Assembly (NCBI GenBank): GCA_021793115.1
Contig: JAJYTJ010000094.1
Location: 1 to 14,347 of the forward strand
Reading direction: 5' to 3'
Origin: Actinomycetes bacterium
GTDB lineage: Bacteria; Actinomycetota; Actinomycetes; Actinomycetales; Cellulomonadaceae
DNA: 14,347 nucleotides
Positions 8,082 to 14,347 of the stretch are shown here, piece after piece; position 1 is the stretch's first letter; the number at the start of each line of letters is the position of its first letter. The translations under genes and the position numbers were made by a program. Below the pieces are notes generated by a model that was not told where the DNA came from, made no database searches, and was given only the letters and a program-made list of their open reading frames with translations.

Positions 8082-9218
8082 ATGGTGGCCAAGACCAAGG
8101 TCAAGAAGGTCGGCATCCTCACCGCGGGCGGCGACAGCCCGGGCCTCAACGCGGCGATCCGCGGCTTCGGCAAGACCGCGATCGGCCACTACGGCATGGA
8201 GCTCATCGGGTTCCGGGACGGCATCACCGGGCTGGTCGAGGACCGCTGGGTGACGCTCGACGGCAAGGCCCTGTCCGGCATCCTCACGGTGGGCGGCACC
8301 ATCCTCGGCACCAGCCGCGACAAGGTGCACAAGTACGTCGTCGACGGCGAGGCGCGCGACATGGTGCCCACGGTCGTCGAGAACTACCAGCGCGAGGGGC
8401 TCGACGCGCTCATCCTGCTGGGCGGCGGCGGCACCGCGAAGAACGCGATGCGGCTCGTGGCGGCCGGGCTCAACGTGCTGCACCTGCCGAAGACGATCGA
8501 CAACGACATCGCGCGCACGGACACGTCGTTCGGCTTCGCGACCGCGATGGAGATCGCCACCGACGCGATCGACCGGGTGCACTCGACCGCGCACAGCCAC
8601 CACCGGATCATCCTCACGGAGATCATGGGGCACCGGGCCGGCTGGCTGACGCTGGGCGCCGGGCTGGCCGGCGGCGCGGACATCATCCTCATCCCGGAGA
8701 TCCCGTACACCGTCGACTCCGTGGCGGCCACCATCAAGGCCCGGCTGCAGCGCGGCTCCAACTTCTCGGTGGTCGCCGTCGCGGAGGGCGCCCGCGACGT
8801 CGACGACGCCGCCGACTACGCCGCCGCCGAGCTGCTGGCCGGCTCGGCGAAGACCCCGGAGGCGCAACGCGCCGCCCGGTCCCACCTCGCCCACGTCGAG
8901 GACCTGCAGCGCGAGCACACCTTCAAGCTGGCGCGTGACCTCGAGGCCGCCACCGGCCTGGAGACGCGCGTGACCATCCTGGGCTACGTGCAACGCGGCG
9001 GCACGCCCTGCGCCGCCGACCGGCTGCTGGCGACGCGACTCGGGGCGGCGGCCGCCGACCACGTCGCGCGCGGCGAGTTCGGCGTCATGGTGGCGGCGCG
9101 CGGCGAGGGCACCGAGCCCGTGCCGCTGTCGGAGGTCGCGGGCAAGGTCAAGCTCGTGCCGCGCGACCACGAATGGGTCACCACGGCCCGACAGGTGGGC
9201 GTCGGCCTGGGCGAGTGA
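8082..9218 (+). CDS. pfkA: 6-phosphofructokinase, group III / mixed-donor clade
   Basis: A 378-residue PfkA-family enzyme, expected to phosphorylate fructose 6-phosphate at C1 in glycolysis. Visible motifs are [15 protein letters not shown] (14-28), [11 protein letters not shown] (112-122), PKTIDNDI (136-143, with catalytic Asp140), EIMGHRAGW (180-188) and GYVQRGGTP (301-309). In E. coli numbering the donor-site residues are Gly at 103, Gly at 104 and Lys at 124. Gly104 is typical of ATP enzymes and Lys124 of pyrophosphate enzymes, while the usual acidic residue at 103 (GGDG or GGEG) is missing. MGHRAGW also differs from the MGRHAGW of mycobacterial enzymes. The phosphate donor is therefore uncertain and the symbol is tentative. 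The start has GGGAGG nine bases upstream. The enzyme lies between two Na+/H+ antiporters and ends convergent to nhaA. Confidence 0.92.
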   Translation: MVAKTKVKKVGILTAGGDSPGLNAAIRGFGKTAIGHYGMELIGFRDGITGLVEDRWVTLDGKALSGILTVGGTILGTSRDKVHKYVVDGEARDMVPTVVENYQREGLDALILLGGGGTAKNAMRLVAAGLNVLHLPKTIDNDIARTDTSFGFATAMEIATDAIDRVHSTAHSHHRIILTEIMGHRAGWLTLGAGLAGGADIILIPEIPYTVDSVAATIKARLQRGSNFSVVAVAEGARDVDDAADYAAAELLAGSAKTPEAQRAARSHLAHVEDLQREHTFKLARDLEAATGLETRVTILGYVQRGGTPCAADRLLATRLGAAAADHVARGEFGVMVAARGEGTEPVPLSEVAGKVKLVPRDHEWVTTARQVGVGLGE

Positions 9219-9220
9219 CC

Positions 9221-9235
9221 GCGCCCCACGGGCGC
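9221..9235. terminator. Candidate bidirectional hairpin between pfkA and nhaA
   Basis: GCGCCC-CAC-GGGCGC is a perfect 6-bp inverted repeat with a three-base loop, placed two bases after the phosphofructokinase stop and 38 bp beyond the end of the convergent nhaA gene. It has no T tract on either side, so it may be an RNA 3'-end structure rather than a true intrinsic terminator. In DNA this rich in G and C a chance origin cannot be excluded. Confidence 0.35.
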
Positions 9236-9273
9236 ACACCGGCCGGGGGTGGTGGGCCGCGAGGCCGTCCGGG

Positions 9274-10512
9274 TCAGGCTGCCGCGCGGCCCCCGTGGCG
9301 GCGCGGACGCTCCCGCGACGTCGACCGACGCATCGCCACTCCGGCGGCCAGCGCGGAGACGAGTGATCCGGCGAACACGGCCAGCGTCGCGTCGTCGCGC
9401 AGCTGCGCATCGGTGAACGCGAGCGACGCCACCAGCAACGACACGGTGAAGCCGACCCCGGCCAGCAGCCCGATGCCGAGCAGGTCACGCACCCGCAGCC
9501 CGCCCGGGAGCCGCAGCCCCGTGAAGCGCGTGAGCAGCGACGCCGTGCCGAGCACACCCAAGGGCTTGCCCACGACGAGCCCCAGCAGCACGCCCCAGAC
9601 GACGGGCTGGGCCGCTGCCTCGCCCCCACCGGCCAGGGACACGCCGGCCGCGAAGAACGCGAACACCGGCGCCGCCACGACGGCCGACCACGGCCGCACG
9701 CGGTGCTCGAGCCGGCTGGCGAGCGACGGCCTGCCGTCCGGCCCCGGCGCGGCCGGCACCGCGAGGCCGCAGGCGACGCCGGCGATCGTCGCGTGGATGC
9801 CGGACGCGTGCAGCGTCACCCAGGCCGTCAGGGCGAGCACGGCGAGGCCGGCGACGAGCGCGGCGGACGCCCACCGCCGAGCGGCTCCGCTCCGGGGCGG
9901 CCGGACGCGCACCAGCAGCGCGAACGCGCCGATCGCCACCACCGCGGCGACGAGCCACGCGATACGGAGCTCGGCGGCGTAGAACACCGCGATGACGACG
10001 ATCGCCACGAGGTCGTCGACCACCGCGAGCGTCAGCAGGAACACGCGAGCCGCCCCGGGCAGACCTCGTCCGACGACGGCGAGCACCGCAAGCGCGAAGG
10101 CGATGTCGGTCGCGGTCGGTAGCGCCCACCCGCGCAGCGCGCCCCCACCGCCGCCGCCCAGCCCGACCACGAGCGCATAGATCCCGGCCGGCACCGCCAT
10201 GCCCCCGACGGCCGCGAGCGCGGGAACCGCCGCGTGCCGCGGGTCCCGGAGCATCCCGGCCACCAGCTCGCGTTTCAGCTCCAGCCCCACCACGAAGAAG
10301 AACACGGCCAGCAGCCCGTCCGCGGCCCAGGCCTCCAGGCTCAGGTGCGCGTGCCAGGCCGCCGGCCCGATCGTCGTCTCGGAGAGCGTCCGGTACGCCT
10401 CCCGCCACGGCGAGTTCGCCCACAGCAGCCCGGCCGCGGCGGCGACGAGCAGCAGCACGCCGGCCGTGAGGTCGCCGGACAGGCGGTGGCGCAGCGTGGT
10501 GACGTTCGGCAT
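9274..10512 (-). CDS. nhaA: NhaA Na+/H+ antiporter
   Basis: A 412-residue inner-membrane antiporter that would expel Na+ (or Li+) in exchange for two protons. The NhaA hallmarks are all present: FFFVVGLELKRE (71-82), GWALPTATDIAFALAVLAVVG (128-148, with Asp136), the ion-binding pair Asp166-Asp167 in AVVDDLVAI, and Lys316 in VVGKPLGV. About twelve hydrophobic segments are visible, and the tail ends in an Arg-rich cytoplasmic stretch (395-409). The start ATG at 10512 follows GGGAG at a four-base spacing. It sits behind a structured leader and a separate -10 box, which argues for independent control from the VOC gene upstream. It is convergent with pfkA, and it is the second, structurally unrelated Na+/H+ antiporter in the window. 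Confidence 0.97.
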   Translation of the reverse strand: MPNVTTLRHRLSGDLTAGVLLLVAAAAGLLWANSPWREAYRTLSETTIGPAAWHAHLSLEAWAADGLLAVFFFVVGLELKRELVAGMLRDPRHAAVPALAAVGGMAVPAGIYALVVGLGGGGGGALRGWALPTATDIAFALAVLAVVGRGLPGAARVFLLTLAVVDDLVAIVVIAVFYAAELRIAWLVAAVVAIGAFALLVRVRPPRSGAARRWASAALVAGLAVLALTAWVTLHASGIHATIAGVACGLAVPAAPGPDGRPSLASRLEHRVRPWSAVVAAPVFAFFAAGVSLAGGGEAAAQPVVWGVLLGLVVGKPLGVLGTASLLTRFTGLRLPGGLRVRDLLGIGLLAGVGFTVSLLVASLAFTDAQLRDDATLAVFAGSLVSALAAGVAMRRSTSRERPRRHGGRAAA

Positions 10513-10583
10513 GGGGCTCCCGTGGTCGTGGCGGATCGCACGCCGACCAGGCTTCCCGGCACACCGGCGGGCTCACGCCCGCT
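10513..10583 (-). ncRNA. Structured 5' leader of nhaA, candidate cation riboswitch
   Basis: From the predicted transcription start near 10583 the RNA begins with GCGGGC-GUGA-GCCCGC (10582-10567), a perfect 6-bp stem closed by a GNRA-type tetraloop. An alternative 5-bp stem, CGCCG (10569-10565) with CGGCG (10545-10541), encloses CCGGG-AAG-CCUGG (10559-10547, one G-U pair). The first stem and this alternative share bases 10569-10567, so they exclude each other. GGGC of the first stem could also pair with GCCC beside the ribosome site (10517-10514). Li+ and Na+ riboswitches are known in front of nhaA-type genes (the nhaA-I, nhaA-II and DUF1646 motifs). I cannot align this leader to those models by eye, so the class is unassigned. 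Confidence 0.4.
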
Positions 10584-10590
10584 CGGGACG

Positions 10591-10596
10591 ATGCTA
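10591..10596 (-). promoter_or_regulatory. -10 box of nhaA
   Basis: On the minus strand TAGCAT fits the TAnnnT consensus of housekeeping actinobacterial promoters. It places the transcription start at about 10583-10584, immediately before the first leader stem. No clear -35 hexamer is visible at 17-18 bp, as is common in high-GC promoters. Confidence 0.45.
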
Positions 10597-10677
10597 TCGA
10601 GCGAGCGGCGGGCCGCCGGACGGTCGCTTCGCGGACCGCGCGGCCCCCGACCAGTGCGCAGACCGCCGCGGGTGTTC

Positions 10678-10697
10678 GTGACGTCCGTCGGCGTCAC
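10678..10697 (-). terminator. Candidate 3' hairpin of the VOC gene
   Basis: GTGACG and CGTCAC form a perfect 6-bp inverted repeat around eight bases, 20 bp beyond the stop of the VOC gene and upstream of the nhaA promoter. There is no T tract, so it could equally be an operator (TGACG..CGTCA half-sites). The position between two same-strand genes with separate control favours a transcript end. Confidence 0.3.
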
Positions 10698-10717
10698 CTC
10701 GTCATGAGCCACGACAC

Positions 10718-11098
10718 CTAGCCGGCGGCGATGATCGAGCAGACGTTGCCCGCCGGGTCGGTGAACCACGCGATCAGCGGCCCGCCACCGCGGAAGACGA
10801 AGTCGTCGTCGGTCGCGGCCGGCGTTCCCGCGTAGCGCTCGAACCGCACGCCGCGAGCGCGGAGCTCGGCGACGGTGGCGACGACGTCGTCGACCGGGAA
10901 GTTGAGGATCGTGAAGGCCGCAGGAACGTGGGCGGCGCCCTTCGGGTAGGCGATGACGTGGTGCCCGTCGGCGAACCGGATCGTCAGGATCCCGTGCTCG
11001 ACGACGGTGTCGAGGCCGAGCACGTCGCCGTAGAACGCGCGGGCCGCCTCGACGTCGTCGACCGAGAAGCCGCCGAAGCAGGTGCTGAGATCGACCAT
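10718..11098 (-). CDS. VOC (glyoxalase/bleomycin-resistance fold) protein
   Basis: A 126-residue protein with two paired beta-alpha-beta-beta-beta modules of the vicinal oxygen chelate superfamily. The first module is FGGFSVDDVEAARAFYGDVLGL (8-29) followed by strands with ILTIRFADGHHVIAYPKG. The second is FTILNFPVDDVVATVAELRARGVRFE, ending in GGPLIAWFTDPAGNVCSIIAAG. The DPxGN turn is typical, but the usual His or Gln metal ligand in the first strand is replaced by Gly/Phe. It may therefore bind a small molecule without acting as a glyoxalase. The ATG at 11098 is chosen because GGAGG lies nine bases upstream and the fold starts at once; a longer in-frame extension to 11233 looks random. It is transcribed toward nhaA, with 205 bp between them. 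Confidence 0.9.
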   Translation of the reverse strand: MVDLSTCFGGFSVDDVEAARAFYGDVLGLDTVVEHGILTIRFADGHHVIAYPKGAAHVPAAFTILNFPVDDVVATVAELRARGVRFERYAGTPAATDDDFVFRGGGPLIAWFTDPAGNVCSIIAAG

Positions 11099-11343
11099 GG
11101 CCGCTGACCTCCGTCGGGTGGGACGTGCGCGCTCCAGTCTGTGGGCGGGACCCGCACCTCGCACGGTCTGTGGTGCCGGAGGCCACTCCGCCCTGTCGAG
11201 GCGTTCGAGCGCGGCACGCGCGAGGTTCCCCACCGAAGGGTTCGCAGGACGGTCTCATACGACGCGCCGGCGCACCTGCCGACGGCCTTCAGGCGGGTCC
11301 GACATGCTCGCCGAGCCCGTGGCCAGGACGCGTCCTGGCGTGG
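11099..11343. other. Intergenic DNA without a recognisable gene
   Basis: Between the VOC gene and the mazF remnant. Open frames exist on both strands, but their translations are Arg/Pro-rich and match no family I recognise. I see no RNA gene. The lower-coordinate end holds the ribosome site, and presumably the promoter, of the VOC gene. Part of it may be decayed DNA linked to the adjacent toxin remnant. Confidence 0.5.
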
Positions 11344-11622
11344 CTGGGTCCGCGGTGCCGCGTTGACCTGGACCATCAGGTGCGGCCCGAGAGAGCCGAC
11401 CGGGTCGAGGTCGACACGGGCAATGTCCACAACCCGCACCTGCTCGGCCTGCACCGTGCTGTCTCGCTGCAGGCCGGCCGTCCTGGCTGGCACCAGCACC
11501 TGGAACCTGCGAATGCGTTCCACGCTGCTGGTCAGTGGTAGCACGGTGACGACACCGCGGCCCAGCGCCACCGCCGTCTCGTTGGCCTCTGCGAACCTGC
11601 CCTTCTCCGAGCCTTGCTGCCG
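11344..11622 (-). pseudogene. Decayed MazF/PemK-type toxin (mRNA interferase) remnant
   Basis: Translation on the minus strand gives ANETAVALGRGVVTVLPLTS, then SVERIRRFQVLVPARTAGLQ, RDSTVQAEQVRVVDIARVDL and a tail ending HLMVQVNAAPRTQ. This follows the MazF fold in order: GRGVVTVxPLTS, the FQVLLPAxxTGLxRDS loop, the QAEQVR(S)VD core and the C-terminal LMxxVxxALR helix. The N-terminal part is damaged. Only a GSEKGR piece of the usual GSEAxKxRPxVIVSND segment remains, with the catalytic Arg-Pro strand missing, and an in-frame TAG stands just before it (minus strand 11625-11623). No start with a ribosome site precedes the conserved part, and the frame runs on past the usual C-terminus. No MazE-like antitoxin is visible beside it. 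The gene should be inactive. Its head lies against the promoter of the beta-propeller gene. Confidence 0.8.
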
Positions 11623-11623
11623 C

Positions 11624-11629
11624 TAGGGT
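11624..11629 (+). promoter_or_regulatory. -10 box of a probably leaderless beta-propeller transcript
   Basis: TAGGGT fits TAnnnT and lies exactly six bases before the GTG at 11636, the usual distance for actinobacterial leaderless genes. The same bases AGGG could instead act as a weak Shine-Dalgarno sequence at eight bases. No -35 box is obvious. The CTAG here also supplies the in-frame stop that closes the mazF remnant on the other strand. Confidence 0.4.
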
Positions 11630-11635
11630 GCGACC

Positions 11636-13300
11636 GTGGCAAGGGGGCGCGGGGGCCGCGTGGTCGGCGTCGACCTCGGGGTGTTCGGCGACGTCGGCGT
11701 CGACGGCGACGAAGATCCTCGAGCCGGCGAACCCCACGACGATGAGCCGGCGGGCGGAGTTTCCGCGCGAGCTCGGTTCGGGCGCGCGCGTGCCGGTATC
11801 GCGGCGGGCCTCGTTGTCTTCCTTGGGCTGTCGGCCTGGGGCGCGACGACGGAGACCGAGGCGCGCCAACACCGCGCGACCCTGATGTCCGCGCCGGGTG
11901 GGGTGCTGTCGTTGGCTCGGCCGGTGTCCGCGGTCTGGACGGTGCCGGCCGACGCCGCGCACGTCCCTGCGTTCATGCCTGGGCTGGTCGTGGTGCAGCG
12001 TGGAGGCGTGCTGCACGGGCTGGACGTCGGCACCGGGACCGAACGTTGGCAGGCCCAGGTAGGCGAGAGCGCGAGCTGCGGGACGATGCTGCGAGGTACG
12101 CAGAGCCCACCGGTGGTGGACCCGCTCGTGTGCGTGGCCACCCGGCCGGACGGTCGGCGGATCGTGACGGTGGTCCGGACGAACGGTGCATCCGTGACGC
12201 GGGAGCTCGACCAGGACGTCACCACGGCCGCCCCGACCGCCGCCGGGGACCTGGTGACCGTCCGTCGCACCGGCCCGACGCCTCCACCGCCCGACGCGCA
12301 CGTCGTGGGGAGCGTGAACGGCGACGGGACGACCGGGTCCGGCGGGTTTCTCCACGTCGAGGGCTCGGTGGCCGCCGGGCAGGACGCCGTGGTCAATCTT
12401 GAGGACGCGGCGACCGGTGCGCCACGATGGCAGCGGACCGTGACGTTCACTCCCGTCGCGGACGCCAGCACCTGCGGCACGATCGCCGTGGACTCCCACC
12501 AGCAGGCGACGTTCGACGCCACGAGCCTCACGATCAGCACGCCGTCGTCGCTGGTGGTCGTCCTCGGCTGCGGCATCCAGGGGACCTTCACGGCCACCGG
12601 GCACCCGGTCGACCCGGCCTCGCGGGCAGCGGTCAGTTCGTGGCAGCCGTACGCCGACGGCGGCGTGCTCCGCTACGACTACACCACGGACGGCCAGACC
12701 CAGACGCTCATCCAGCCGGACGGCACCACAACCGCCTTCACCGACCGCGTGCTGTCGCCGCTGGCGACCGACGGCACCCACCCGGACGTCGTCCTCCTCG
12801 CCGCCAGCGACCAGTCGTTGCACGCACGCGACCGAGCGGGCTCACCGCTGTGGACCAACACGCTGCCCGCCACCGACGTCCTCGCTCGGACCAGACGGGT
12901 CGCCGTCGTCACGATCGGCTTTGCCGTCGCGGGGATCGACCTGGCTACCGGAAAGACGCTCTGGATGGACCCGGCAAGCTTCCTCGAGTCGACGCGCACC
13001 ACGATGAACCGGGCGCCCGACGCGAACGACCTGGGCGAGAGCAATGACCCGTCCGTCACGGCTGCGTTCACCGACGGCGACAGCGTCACGGTGTGGATGG
13101 ACTACTCGGATGGGGCAACCCACGGTTTCGTCACGCTCGACGCGGCGACCGGAGACGTCCGATGGCGCGCGCTGACGCCCTCATCCGCGAACGACTGGAC
13201 CCATGACTACGTCGTCGAGGGCCACGTGATCTCACTCGCGGTCTCCGCCCCGGCCCCAGGCGGCACTCCCACGTCGGCAACGGTCACCGCCTGGCACTGA
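11636..13300 (+). CDS. Membrane-anchored PQQ-type beta-propeller protein
   Basis: A 554-residue protein of unknown function. A charged, poorly conserved N-terminus (~1-50, acidic at 22-38) is followed by one membrane segment (~53-70) and a large extracytoplasmic part. This carries recurring propeller-blade motifs of the form D-x-x-TG-x-x-x-W, at LDVGTGTERW (129-138), EDAATGAPRW (256-265), RDRAGSPLW (398-406), IDLATGKTLW (434-443) and LDAATGDVRW (501-510), typical of PQQ-like/quinoprotein repeats. No PQQ ligands can be assigned, so it is more likely a scaffold or binding protein. Four cysteines (148, 166, 280, 312), all outside, could form disulfides. The GTG start follows a -10-like TAGGGT. 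No partner gene is adjacent; related proteins are common orphans in cellulose-degrading actinobacteria (inference). Confidence 0.8.
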   Translation: MARGRGGRVVGVDLGVFGDVGVDGDEDPRAGEPHDDEPAGGVSARARFGRARAGIAAGLVVFLGLSAWGATTETEARQHRATLMSAPGGVLSLARPVSAVWTVPADAAHVPAFMPGLVVVQRGGVLHGLDVGTGTERWQAQVGESASCGTMLRGTQSPPVVDPLVCVATRPDGRRIVTVVRTNGASVTRELDQDVTTAAPTAAGDLVTVRRTGPTPPPPDAHVVGSVNGDGTTGSGGFLHVEGSVAAGQDAVVNLEDAATGAPRWQRTVTFTPVADASTCGTIAVDSHQQATFDATSLTISTPSSLVVVLGCGIQGTFTATGHPVDPASRAAVSSWQPYADGGVLRYDYTTDGQTQTLIQPDGTTTAFTDRVLSPLATDGTHPDVVLLAASDQSLHARDRAGSPLWTNTLPATDVLARTRRVAVVTIGFAVAGIDLATGKTLWMDPASFLESTRTTMNRAPDANDLGESNDPSVTAAFTDGDSVTVWMDYSDGATHGFVTLDAATGDVRWRALTPSSANDWTHDYVVEGHVISLAVSAPAPGGTPTSATVTAWH

Positions 13301-13534
13301 CACCGGTCGCGTGGCGCTGTCACGTGTCGCGCCGCGCAGCAGGACGATCCGCCTGCCCCAGGGGCCCACAGGAGCATCGTCCGTGCATCGGGACCGGACC
13401 CCGCCCTGGGACGGTGCCCCTGCCCGCACGCCGCCTTCGGATGATCCTGGCGCGGACACGTCGAGTCGCTGTCGCCAGCAGGTACGCGGTCGCATGGATA
13501 CGTCAAGAAGCTCGACGCCCTCCGCCCTTGCACC
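13301..13534. other. Gene-free stretch between the beta-propeller gene and dnaB
   Basis: Open frames on both strands give Arg/Ser/Pro-rich translations with no recognisable family. A weak inverted repeat, TGACA (13298-13302) with TGTCA (13318-13322), overlaps the stop codon of the propeller gene and may mark its transcript end. Otherwise I see nothing definite. Confidence 0.45.
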
Positions 13535-13535
13535 C

Positions 13536-13612
13536 GATCGTCGATCGACCGCGTTGATCACCTTCACTGACGATCGATCATGAAGCGATCGAGTCGATTG
13601 ACGATCGATCAT
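13536..13612. repeat. GATC-rich repeat cluster downstream of dnaB
   Basis: Eight GATC sites occur in 75 bp (starts 13536, 13543, 13556, 13572, 13576, 13587, 13603 and 13607). The exact 14-bp direct repeat TGACGATCGATCAT occurs at 13568-13581 and 13599-13612, 31 bp apart, and CACTGACG occurs at 13565-13572 and 13616-13623. From 13543 on, the main sites are spaced 13, 16, 15 and 16 bp. GATCGATC is self-complementary, so the copies could also pair as an 8-bp stem in RNA. The cluster begins 28 bp past the dnaB stop and is richer in A and T than its surroundings. The function is unknown; a protein-binding array or a dnaB 3'-end structure are both possible. Confidence 0.7.
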
Positions 13613-13640
13613 CTCCACTGACGCCCGACAGCAACGAGCG

Positions 13641-14347
<707 letters not shown>

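Noticed and set aside
5790..9629. Minus-strand open frame of about 1280 codons across the CPA1 antiporter and pfkA
   Set aside because: It is a shadow of the two plus-strand genes caused by high GC. The translation is low complexity (Arg, Gly, His, Asp) and matches no family.
11099..11233. N-terminal extension of the VOC protein
   Set aside because: The 45 extra residues are Arg/Pro-rich and precede a clear ribosome site. The VOC fold begins right after the ATG at 11098.
10984..11571. A functional mazF gene starting at GTG 11571
   Set aside because: There is no ribosome site, the N-terminal catalytic strand is missing, and the frame runs about 115 residues past the normal C-terminus into random sequence and the VOC gene.
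11255..12823. Minus-strand open frame of about 520 codons opposite the propeller gene
   Set aside because: The translation is Arg/His/Gly-rich without domains and is out of frame with the mazF remnant it overlaps. The plus strand has regular propeller motifs.
13568..13612. CRISPR-like or phage attachment repeats
   Set aside because: There are only two exact 14-bp copies, with no cas genes, integrase or tRNA nearby. The repeat is too short and the spacer only 17 bp.

Overview
The window is very GC-rich, with GTG and ATG starts, strong third-position GC bias and long antisense open frames. It carries dnaB, a MecA-type penicillin-binding lipoprotein, a group III phosphofructokinase and an RsbW-like ATPase. 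This suggests a chromosomal segment of a high-GC actinobacterium, probably Micrococcales (Cellulomonas-like); the taxon is an inference from gene content and style only.

Layout. On the minus strand, 1-2133 holds the start of an aldo/keto reductase (running off the left edge) behind a class B penicillin-binding lipoprotein. A divergent promoter region with overlapping inverted repeats (2134-2295) leads to a plus-strand run of GNAT acetyltransferase, AKR5-type aldo/keto reductase and a 6PGDH/HIBADH-fold NAD(P) reductase (2296-4767). This run meets a convergent short-chain dehydrogenase (4787-5611). An RsbW/SpoIIAB-like ATPase (5690-6127, minus) is divergent from a CPA1 Na+/H+ antiporter (6225-8045), which is followed 36 bp later by a 6-phosphofructokinase (8082-9218). 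A convergent nhaA antiporter (9274-10512, minus) has a compact, highly structured 5' leader just downstream of a good -10 box, a possible ion-sensing riboswitch. A small VOC-fold protein follows (10718-11098, minus).

From 11099 to 13640 the DNA looks more accessory. It contains a decayed mazF toxin remnant (11344-11622, minus), a membrane-anchored PQQ-type beta-propeller gene (11636-13300, plus), and a gene-free stretch ending in a dense cluster of GATC sites. The right edge (13641-14347, minus) is the C-terminal helicase part of DnaB. The sequence just before its STLG segment is not a Walker A motif but an intein C-terminus (..PTHN|S), so this dnaB is interrupted by an intein whose body lies outside the window.

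Togetherness. Two unrelated Na+/H+ antiporter families flank the phosphofructokinase, so the centre of the window is an ion/pH-homeostasis neighbourhood. The oxidoreductases on the left are generic and their substrates cannot be read from the sequence. The observations most worth a second look are the intein junction in dnaB, the mazF remnant, the nhaA leader and the GATC cluster. I see no complete new multi-gene system.
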